From contig JAILQO010000018.1 of assembly GCA_024698925.1 (NCBI GenBank), positions 1 to 59,844 on the forward strand: a DNA stretch of 59,844 nucleotides. Reading direction: 5' to 3'. Every line of letters begins with the position of its first letter. The first letter of the stretch is position 1. Positions 54,133 through 59,844 of the stretch are shown here, piece by piece. A model generated the notes under the pieces. The model had not been told where the DNA came from. It did no database searches and saw only the letters and a list, made by a program, of their open reading frames with translations. A program made the position numbers and the translations under genes. Origin of the DNA: Bacteroidaceae bacterium. Its GTDB lineage: Bacteria; Bacteroidota; Bacteroidia; Bacteroidales; Bacteroidaceae.

Positions 54133-55659
54133 TTACTGTAGTCTGAAAGTCACGGGCAGGATGTAGCGTACACGTAAGAGTTTGCCGTCCTGCAAGCCAG
54201 GCTTCCATCGCGGCATGCTGGACACGACGCGAATGACTTCCTTGTCAAGGTACACCTCGCCATTTTCTATCTTTTGGCTCGGTTGCGTGCGCTTGGTGGT
54301 CTTAACGAATTTTGCCAGCATATGGCCTGAGTTCTGATCTGCCGTTCTGTGGGCACTAACCTCTGAGATAGAGCCGTCCTTTTCTACCACGAAAGAGACA
54401 AAGGTCTGGCCTTGAATGCCTGCTTCCTGCGCCACAGCGGGGTACTTGATATGCTCTGCGAGCCATTTGTAAAGGATCTGGTCACCGCCAGGGAAATTGG
54501 GCATCTGTTCTACCTCGGCGTAGATTTTGTCATCAGAGGTGAGGGCATCCCTTGTGTAGTATTCTACTACACCCTCTTCAAGTCCGCGTTGCCCATACTT
54601 TTCTTGGGCTTCATTGAGGTCGAGGGCGCGGACTTTTATGATGTCTTTAAGTTGCTTAATTTCGCTCTCCGATGACAATCGGCCATTAAGGAGGTATATT
54701 CTCCCGACGTTTGAGGCTTCGTCGACAATCGTGCGAGCCAGCGCATCGACGTTGGAGAGGAGCAGCAGCGCGGCTGCTATAGGCACAAAGAGGATGTATT
54801 TCACCATCTCCGTGCGACGGGTTCTGCGAAGATTCATCATTTTGATTCTGCGTTTTAAGGGTAATACATTGAAATTATTTGCAATCGTAGCTACGTTCTT
54901 TTGAGTGGTAAAGCCAAGGAGGCGATATTGGTAGGCCTTCAAAGCGAGGCTCATCCCTAATTCCTCCCCTGGGGAGGGGGATAAGGCATCGGAGACAGCC
55001 TTGTCAGCAATAAATTCGAGGTTCATGCGCACCTCACGACGCATAATCCATGCGGCGGGATTCCACCAAAAGAGGATGCACACAAGCTGCGAGAAGAGGA
55101 TGTCTGCGGTGTGCCATTGACGGACGTGGGTCTGTTCGTGAATGAGTACCTCGCGCATCGTCTGTTCGTCCATTCCATCGGGATGCAGGAAGATCCACGG
55201 CCCAAAAGAGAAGGGTGAACAGGGACGGGGGTAACGGAAGAATGCTCCCTCCCGCTTGCACGTACACCTTAAATATATCATATAGACAACCTGCCAAAGG
55301 AACTTCAAGGTCATCCACGCGACAGGGATGAGGTAGATGATGCCCCAAAGGACGATCATGCCCACAAACCACATTCCACAACCTGGCTCTTCCTGCTGAA
55401 CACCCATTGCAGCCACGCGAGTGGCGGTATCGTCGAGTGTTGGCAGGACGTAAGTGGCATAATCCGCGGCCAGCTGCATCGTAGCCGCGTCGCTCTGCAT
55501 CAGCGATTGCACATCACACAACGGCAACAGGAACGCCGTCAGGTAGATGCCCCACAACATGGCGCGACGCACGCCGAAGAATGTGTCGCGATGCATCACG
55601 ACTTGAAACAGCAGGCACAAGAGTGCAAGAATGATATTGACTTTGATGACGTACAACAT
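54133..55659 (-). CDS. BlaR1/M56-family membrane metallopeptidase with TonB-like C-terminus
   Basis: 508 residues from the start at 55659 (MLYVIKVNIILALLCLLFQV). Four membrane segments and an M56 domain with the zinc motif EVLIHEQTHVRQWH, then a fourth segment (about 285-305) and a periplasmic TonB C-terminal domain (about 405-508; YKWLAEHIKYPAVAQEAGIQ, GQTFVSFVVEKDGSI). It pairs with the BlaI repressor upstream. Residues about 226-237 (LSPSPGEELGMS) are encoded by the G/C palindrome and interrupt the usual ADKAV...KAYQYxLLG stretch. The in-frame extension to 55764 passes through another palindrome-like sequence and is not used. Confidence 0.88.
   Translation of the reverse strand: MLYVIKVNIILALLCLLFQVVMHRDTFFGVRRAMLWGIYLTAFLLPLCDVQSLMQSDAATMQLAADYATYVLPTLDDTATRVAAMGVQQEEPGCGMWFVGMIVLWGIIYLIPVAWMTLKFLWQVVYMIYLRCTCKREGAFFRYPRPCSPFSFGPWIFLHPDGMDEQTMREVLIHEQTHVRQWHTADILFSQLVCILFWWNPAAWIMRREVRMNLEFIADKAVSDALSPSPGEELGMSLALKAYQYRLLGFTTQKNVATIANNFNVLPLKRRIKMMNLRRTRRTEMVKYILFVPIAAALLLLSNVDALARTIVDEASNVGRIYLLNGRLSSESEIKQLKDIIKVRALDLNEAQEKYGQRGLEEGVVEYYTRDALTSDDKIYAEVEQMPNFPGGDQILYKWLAEHIKYPAVAQEAGIQGQTFVSFVVEKDGSISEVSAHRTADQNSGHMLAKFVKTTKRTQPSQKIENGEVYLDKEVIRVVSSMPRWKPGLQDGKLLRVRYILPVTFRLQ
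54950..54982 (-). repeat. G/C-rich palindrome copy 4, in frame inside the blaR1-like gene
   Basis: CCCCCTCCCCAGGGGAGG core on the coding strand, read as SPSPGEELGMS, the same frame and orientation as in korB. Confidence 0.75.
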
Positions 55660-55747
55660 GGGACAAATGATAAATGAGAATGGACCGCTCGGCCCTAAGG
55701 GACGCTTCACACCTGAAGAATGGAAAATGGACAATTGAGAATGACGT

Positions 55748-56107
55748 TTATTCTCTGTTTTCAATTAAATCAATAATCTCTTTGAGCTCTTTGGACGAAA
55801 TGCGTTGCTCACGAGCAAAGAAGGTGACGAGCTCCTTGATGGATCCGTCGAGGAAACGGTCCACCAGCGAGCCGAGCTTCGTCTTGCCGTAGGATTTCTT
55901 CTCTACGATGGGCCAATAGACATAGCCGCGTCCCTGCTGGCGGTGGGTGAGATAGCCCTTGCGCTCCAGCGACTGGAATGCATTCTGGATACCGTTCAGC
56001 AGCGGTTGTGGTTCGGGATATAGGTTGAGCACATCCCTCGGGGTACACTCGCCGAGCTGCCAGATATACTCCATCACTTCTTCTTCTTTAGCACTTAACT
56101 TGATCAT
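55748..56107 (-). CDS. BlaI/MecI-type transcriptional repressor
   Basis: 119 residues from the start at 56107 (MIKLSAKEEEVMEYIWQLGE). A winged helix (LGECTPRDVLNLYPEPQPLL, LERKGYLTHRQQGRGYVYWP) and a C-terminal dimerisation part (LVDRFLDGSIKELVTFFARE). It normally represses its own operon and is inactivated by the BlaR1-type protease signal. Only about 90 bases separate it from the M56 gene. No beta-lactamase gene is present, so the regulon is unknown. Confidence 0.93.
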   Translation of the reverse strand: MIKLSAKEEEVMEYIWQLGECTPRDVLNLYPEPQPLLNGIQNAFQSLERKGYLTHRQQGRGYVYWPIVEKKSYGKTKLGSLVDRFLDGSIKELVTFFAREQRISSKELKEIIDLIENRE

Positions 56108-56211
56108 AACGACATTAAAATATTTTTCGACGGTGCAAAGGAATAAAGAATTTCTCAACTTGTCAAGAGTTTGGGTTGATAATTAAACATTCTTAAATGT
56201 TGAATTGTAAA

Positions 56212-56254
56212 AAACAACAATCCGTGTGACAACGTGCCGCACGGATTGTTGTTT
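56212..56254 (-). terminator. terminator of the GH20 gene
   Basis: A perfect 15-bp stem (56212-56226 with 56240-56254; AAACAACAATCCGTG) with a 13-base loop, followed by T's on the minus strand. Confidence 0.88.
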
Positions 56255-56262
56255 AGGGGGGG

Positions 56263-56299
56263 CTACTGGATGGTGAGCCAGACGGGTTCGTTGCGGGCT
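56263..56299 (-). repeat. ARNEPVWLTIQ-encoding repeat, copy 2
   Basis: Sits between the GH20 stop and its terminator. Minus strand reads ARNEPVWLTIQ and TAG. Confidence 0.75.
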
Positions 56300-56306
56300 A
56301 CGGAAA

Positions 56307-58463
56307 CTATTTTACTGCCTGCTTCCTACCGTTCTGGATATAAATGCCGCGGGGGGGATTGGCGGTTGTAATGCCGCGGCCGCTGAGGTCATAACGCACC
56401 AGCTCGTCATCGTCAGGGTCGAAGTGCTGCCCCGGGGAGTAGATGACATCGTCGAGGGCACGGCTGCCGTCGGGCGTCGTCAGCACGAAGGTGAACAGCC
56501 ATTTGTTGAGGCGCACACCGCTGGCAGAGACGTAGGGCAGCTTCACGAGCACCTTGTTCCAGCCCTCGCGGAGCTGCACGCTGACGGGCTCGCGGGCGGG
56601 GAAGTTCTCGTTGCGCAGATCCACCTCGGCACTGATGTTCTTGCCGGTGTTCACCCACGTGGGCGGCAGGATTTCCTGACCGTTGAGCCAGAGGCGGGAA
56701 CCCTTGCAGTCCCATTTGCCGGCATCGGGAGCCTTGTCGTTCTCGGAGCGGCCGTAGTTCTGGAACTCGATGAGGGCACCGGCGGTCTGTGCCTGAGGTG
56801 AATAGACATAGGTCCAGGCGTAGGCGGTGGTGTTCAGCTGCGGGTCGTTGAAGACGGCGGGTACGGTGGCGCCCCAGGTGTGGCGCAGATAGATGCCGGC
56901 ACCGGTGACCACGCGGCTGCCATAGTTCTTGCCGTCGTAGGCGTAGGTGGTGGGCAGGATGTCGTCGGTGGCCGTCTCGGGCGGGAAGACGGCAGTGGCG
57001 GAACCGCCATTGGGGAAGGCATCGGTGAGGCGCCAGCGCACGTTGGTCTGCTTGACATACGGAATGGGCTCGTCGCTGAGCCACGTGTCCTTGTAGTAGA
57101 GGAAACGACGCTCCCAGTCGGCGAACTCGTCGTACTCGCTGCCGACGTTTGGCAGCGTGACACCGCCCGATTCGATGTACTGCTTGCCGCCGCCCATCCA
57201 GCCGCGTTCGGCGGTAGCCAGGGCGTTGGCGTAGAGGCTGTTCTGGCAGATGATATCGCGCTCGGTGGGCGTCTTGCGGTCGTTCCACAGGGCGGTGATG
57301 GCGCCTGCCAGCTCGCTGCTGCCCTGCTGGGCGTAGTAGATATTGCTCTTGTAGATGCCTACGAGGTCGGCGAAGACATCGAAGTGGTTGACGTAGTTGT
57401 AGCGGCAGTCGATGTTGGGCAGGCCACTGATCTTCTTGCCCGACGTGCTCCACATCTCCGTCATGTCGATGTAAGGCAGTGTGGAGGTGCTGATGTTGAC
57501 ACCGCTGATGGGGTTCCACACAATACAGCGGCGACCCAGCGTCTGCTTGATGTACTGCGACATCTCGTTGACGAAGGCGGCTGTAGTGCCCGCCTCATCG
57601 GCTCCCATGTGGATATAGGGTGCAAGGGGGAAGGCGGCGGCCAGCTCGGTCAGCAGTTGCTTCAGGGCGGCACGGCCCTGCTCGCTGCTCATGGTGAAGC
57701 CCATGGCGTTGGTGAAGGCGGTGGAGTGGCCGGGCATATCGATCTCGGGGATGATGATGAGGCCGCGCTCGGCAGCGTAGGCCTCCAGTTCGGTGCATTG
57801 CTCCTGGGTGTAGAACTTGCCCGCGAAGCGCGTCATCGAGGAGGTGCTGTTGAGCTGCGGGAACACCTTGGACTCGAAGCGGAAACCCTGGTTGTCGGTG
57901 AGGTGCCAATGGAAGACGTTGACCTTGAAGCGCGACAGCAGGTCGATTTCCTTCTTCAGTTCCTCGAAGCTGATGAATGAGCGTCCTACGTCGTGCATGA
58001 AACCGCGCAGCTTGAAGGCCGGGTAGTCGGTGATGCTGACACCCTGTATGTAGGCGCCGTCGGTGGCTGCCGCCAACTGTGCCAGCGTCTGTGCGGCGCG
58101 GATGACACCCGTCTTTGAGGCTGCCTGAATGGTGATGGTGCTGGACTCCACATTCAGTTTGTAGCCCTCGTTGGGGAAGTCTGCCAGCGTATAATCGAAG
58201 GTGCCCAGCGTGGCGTCGTCCACCAACTTCACCGTCACCGTAGCCTCCGCTTCGGCAGCGGTCTCGAATAGGGAGGCCAGCAGCGTGGAAGCTGTAGGGT
58301 CAGTAATCTTAACCGGTCGCTGCAAATCAAAGGTCGTGCGGGTCTCGGTGAGGCTTTGCGGTTTCGGCATCAGCCATCGCGTGGGCAGCGTGCCTTCCTG
58401 TGCACTGGCGATAGCCGCCATGGTGACGAACAGAATAAAGAGGTGTAGGCGTAAGGTTTTCAT
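56307..58463 (-). CDS. GH20 beta-N-acetylhexosaminidase
   Basis: A secreted 718-residue enzyme (signal peptide ending IASAQ) removing terminal GlcNAc/GalNAc. GH20b N-terminal domain (about 30-150), then the barrel: FKLRGFMHDVGRSFISFEEL, FHWHLTDNQGFRFESK, IIPEIDMPGHSTAF and the catalytic Asp-Glu in YIHMGADEAGTT near 287; WGDT-type end TALWNDRKTPTER. A C-terminal beta-sandwich and the tail RYDLSGRGITTANPPRGIYI follow. The alternative reading frame of this GC-rich gene is also long and open but is a shadow. Confidence 0.95.
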   Translation of the reverse strand: MKTLRLHLFILFVTMAAIASAQEGTLPTRWLMPKPQSLTETRTTFDLQRPVKITDPTASTLLASLFETAAEAEATVTVKLVDDATLGTFDYTLADFPNEGYKLNVESSTITIQAASKTGVIRAAQTLAQLAAATDGAYIQGVSITDYPAFKLRGFMHDVGRSFISFEELKKEIDLLSRFKVNVFHWHLTDNQGFRFESKVFPQLNSTSSMTRFAGKFYTQEQCTELEAYAAERGLIIIPEIDMPGHSTAFTNAMGFTMSSEQGRAALKQLLTELAAAFPLAPYIHMGADEAGTTAAFVNEMSQYIKQTLGRRCIVWNPISGVNISTSTLPYIDMTEMWSTSGKKISGLPNIDCRYNYVNHFDVFADLVGIYKSNIYYAQQGSSELAGAITALWNDRKTPTERDIICQNSLYANALATAERGWMGGGKQYIESGGVTLPNVGSEYDEFADWERRFLYYKDTWLSDEPIPYVKQTNVRWRLTDAFPNGGSATAVFPPETATDDILPTTYAYDGKNYGSRVVTGAGIYLRHTWGATVPAVFNDPQLNTTAYAWTYVYSPQAQTAGALIEFQNYGRSENDKAPDAGKWDCKGSRLWLNGQEILPPTWVNTGKNISAEVDLRNENFPAREPVSVQLREGWNKVLVKLPYVSASGVRLNKWLFTFVLTTPDGSRALDDVIYSPGQHFDPDDDELVRYDLSGRGITTANPPRGIYIQNGRKQAVK

Positions 58464-58633
58464 AGCCCTAAATGCCGCAGCACTTTAGTTTAAATTTCTT
58501 TATAAGTACCTGAGCCGCTCGGCTTTGCCGCTTGCCCCAGCAAGAACTTTTTGTTGCTCAGGATTTGGCCATGTCAGATTTTCACTTACTTTAATGCTGC
58601 AAATCAAGACAAGCAAAATCATCAATGACATGG

Positions 58634-58641
58634 CAAAGGTA
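58634..58641 (-). promoter_or_regulatory. -7 box of the GH20 gene
   Basis: TACCTTTG on the minus strand, about 170 bases upstream of the start, implying a long leader. The 58464-58633 stretch has no gene. Confidence 0.5.
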
Positions 58642-58736
58642 CAACAAAAATCTGAGAAAATCAGCGCTTTTGGCGGAATGTTTTTCGTCTTGGACAAATA
58701 TGACCGTAATTATCTGCGGATTTTAGGGAATAAAGA

Positions 58737-58769
58737 AATCCGGGCCCTGCGGGATGCGGGGTCCGGATT
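58737..58769 (-). terminator. terminator behind the DUF5675 remnant
   Basis: 11-bp stem (AATCCGGGCCC with GGGTCCGGATT, one G-U), then TTCTTTATT on the minus strand. Confidence 0.8.
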
Positions 58770-58784
58770 CTGTTGTTGTGTGGG

Positions 58785-58952
58785 TTACTGGATGGTGAGC
58801 CAGACGGGTTCGTTGCGGGCTTTGGCCTCGACGATCTTCTGCTTGAGTTCGTAGAGCCACTTGCGGGATTCGAGGACTTTTCCTACGAGTTGGTTGCGAC
58901 CTACGAGGATGCAGCCAGCGGTGTCCTTGGCGGTGTTGCCGGCGTGGATGGA
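58785..58952 (-). pseudogene. DUF5675 protein, C-terminal fragment
   Basis: The frame reads IHAGNTAKDTAGCILVGRNQ, then LVGKVLESRKWLYELKQKIV and EAKARNEPVWLTIQ, the conserved C-terminal half of DUF5675 (phage/element-associated, near amidase and HU-like genes in Bacteroidetes). A stop codon lies directly upstream (58953-58955) and the N-terminal part is missing, so it is truncated. Its last 33 bases are copy 3 of the ARNEPVWLTIQ repeat. Confidence 0.8.
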
Positions 58953-58954
58953 TC

Positions 58955-59341
58955 AGCGGCAGCATCAGCGACAAGGACGTGCAGGCCAACCCCGAGAAGT
59001 ACGGTAACGCCACCGTAGCCACCGAGGCCATGCTGACCCCCGACATGCTGACCATCACTCTGGCCTCCACCGTAGGTGTCAACGCCAGCAAGCAGTTCGC
59101 CAAGAACGCCAGCATCCAGAAGGTCTCCGCCTCCATCGCCGGACTCGAGGAAGAGGAGAACGAGAACGAGGGCGGCTCTGGCAACGAAAGCGAAAACCAA
59201 AACCAAGGCGGCGGCAGCCAGAACGGTGGCGGCTCTAACCAAGGTGGCGGCGGCACGGGCACCATCGACACAGGCGGCAACGGCGGCAACACCGGAGGCA
59301 ACGGAGGTAGTACTGATCCCGATGATGGCGACGAAGGATAA
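58955..59341 (+). pseudogene. HU-like DNA-binding protein, C-terminal fragment
   Basis: In frame from 58955: SGSISDKDVQANPEKYGNAT, VATEAMLTPDMLTITLASTV and a low-complexity tail of Glu/Asn/Gly (EEEENENEGGSG..., GGNGGNTGGNGG) ending DPDDGDEG. This matches the end of Bacteroidetes HU-type proteins with a Gly-rich tail; the N-terminal DNA-binding part and start codon are missing. It abuts the DUF5675 fragment head to head. Confidence 0.65.
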
Positions 59342-59844
59342 AGAACGGCCCACTCCCAGCCAGCCCACTCCCGACCTCTCCCCAAGGGAGAGGAGAAGGG
59401 AGAGGTGATGGGAGGGGGACGGGCTTCTTCTAACAAAAACCACAAAAACCCTCACCTCAGTATGTGACGGACTTACAGTCCTTACAAGATAAGAGGCGTC
59501 ATTTTTCCTTGTGAGCAAGCTCCCAGATAAAAATCTCCACCTCTCATCTTGGGCTCAAGAGCCATCACATACTTTGTGAGCAAAAACACCGCTCCGCTTC
59601 GCTCCACTAAAAAACAAGGCCACGAGTCTTTTTCTCGAATACGAATTGTTTTGAAATAAATGTTTTTTAGCGCGAAGCGCGATGTTTTTTCCGCGAGGCG
59701 GCTGAGTGATGGAACATCACAGTGGATGTTTAGGCTGTTGTGTGAAAGCTCGCTTTCAGGCACAGACAGACGAAACAAACACGATTGGCCAACGGCCTCA
59801 GACGGCGCAGCGGGGTTTTTAAGGTTTTTGTCAAACAAAACTTA
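59342..59844. other. non-coding right end with many short hairpins
   Basis: After a palindrome copy (59374-59417) the region has several small inverted repeats (GCGCGAAGCGCG near 59669, CCGCGAGGCGG near 59691, GGACTTACAGTCC near 59470, AGCTCGCTTTCAGG). A 118-codon minus-strand ORF (59482-59838) has no recognisable domain or signal. Not identified; possibly the edge of a mobile element continuing beyond the window. Confidence 0.35.
59374..59417 (+). repeat. G/C-rich palindrome copy 5
   Basis: CTCTCCCCAAGGGAGAGG core followed by a longer purine-rich arm AGAAGGGAGAGGTGATGGG; related to copies 1-4 but more diverged. Confidence 0.65.

Noticed and set aside
56413..57519. Long minus-strand ORF (368 codons) overlapping GH20
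   Set aside because: Arg/His/Pro-rich out-of-frame translation of a GC-rich gene; GH20 motifs are all in the other frame.
56880..57980. Long plus-strand ORF (366 codons) opposite GH20
   Set aside because: Antisense shadow of GH20 codons, Gly/Val/Asp-rich with no recognisable features.
58723..59445. 240-codon minus-strand ORF through the HU-like fragment
   Set aside because: Pro/Ser-rich antisense reading of the Gly/Glu-rich tail; crosses two truncated genes in the wrong frame.
59482..59838. 118-codon minus-strand ORF at the right end
   Set aside because: No domain, signal or promoter; spans hairpin-rich DNA. Kept only as part of the unexplained region.

Overview
The window reads as chromosomal DNA of an anaerobic, polysaccharide-degrading Bacteroidales bacterium, most like Prevotellaceae. 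The reasons are: many promoters of the Bacteroidetes type (TTG about 20 bases before TAnnTTTG); secreted glycoside hydrolases with short C-terminal tails of the form 'YDLSGR...GIYI...K'; a PorZ-like protein, which points to type IX secretion; and anaerobe enzymes (2-oxoacid:ferredoxin oxidoreductase, flavodiiron protein, rubredoxin, anaerobic sulfatase-maturase-type radical SAM enzyme). Taxonomy is inferred from protein style only; no search was run.

Layout. 1-17 kb is a carbohydrate region: GH92, GH3 with PA14, GH43, a tRNA-Leu/tRNA-Val pair, a two-esterase fusion, then an apparent operon of a double GH43, a PA14-bearing GH31 and a GH27, followed by a small TRL-like lipoprotein. No SusC/SusD pair or hybrid regulator is seen, so this is a hemicellulase cluster rather than a complete PUL. 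17-28 kb is energy and redox metabolism: korA/korB split by a small DUF559 endonuclease gene between inverted palindromes, flavodiiron protein, radical SAM maturase, rubredoxin-recX, NfeD-flotillin, and an SpmA/B-like membrane protein. 28-34 kb is repeat-rich accessory DNA: inverted-repeat elements, a TlpA-like protein, an HTH/DUF2975 module, a PD-(D/E)XK-like ORF and a REP-associated-type transposase. 34-47 kb is housekeeping: trmH-type methyltransferase, nadA, a mutS-leuS-yitT-rdgB-porZ operon, and nadB. A highly structured, apparently non-coding RNA with its own promoter and terminator lies between mutS and nadB. 47-59.8 kb carries dacB (apparently leaderless), an SDR dehydrogenase, a second TlpA-like gene sharing a duplicated half with the first, an ECF sigma operon of unknown purpose, bcp, BlaI/BlaR1-like regulators, GH20, and two truncated genes (DUF5675 and an HU-like protein) fused head to head.

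Most notable: (1) a G/C-rich palindrome present in at least five copies, two inserted in the same reading frame inside protein genes (korB and the blaR1-like gene) and two bounding a DUF559 endonuclease gene; (2) the candidate structured RNA at about 45.15-45.47 kb; (3) several dispersed or inverted repeats, including a perfect 29-bp inverted repeat pair and a 33-bp sequence encoding the C-terminus ARNEPVWLTIQ at three loci.
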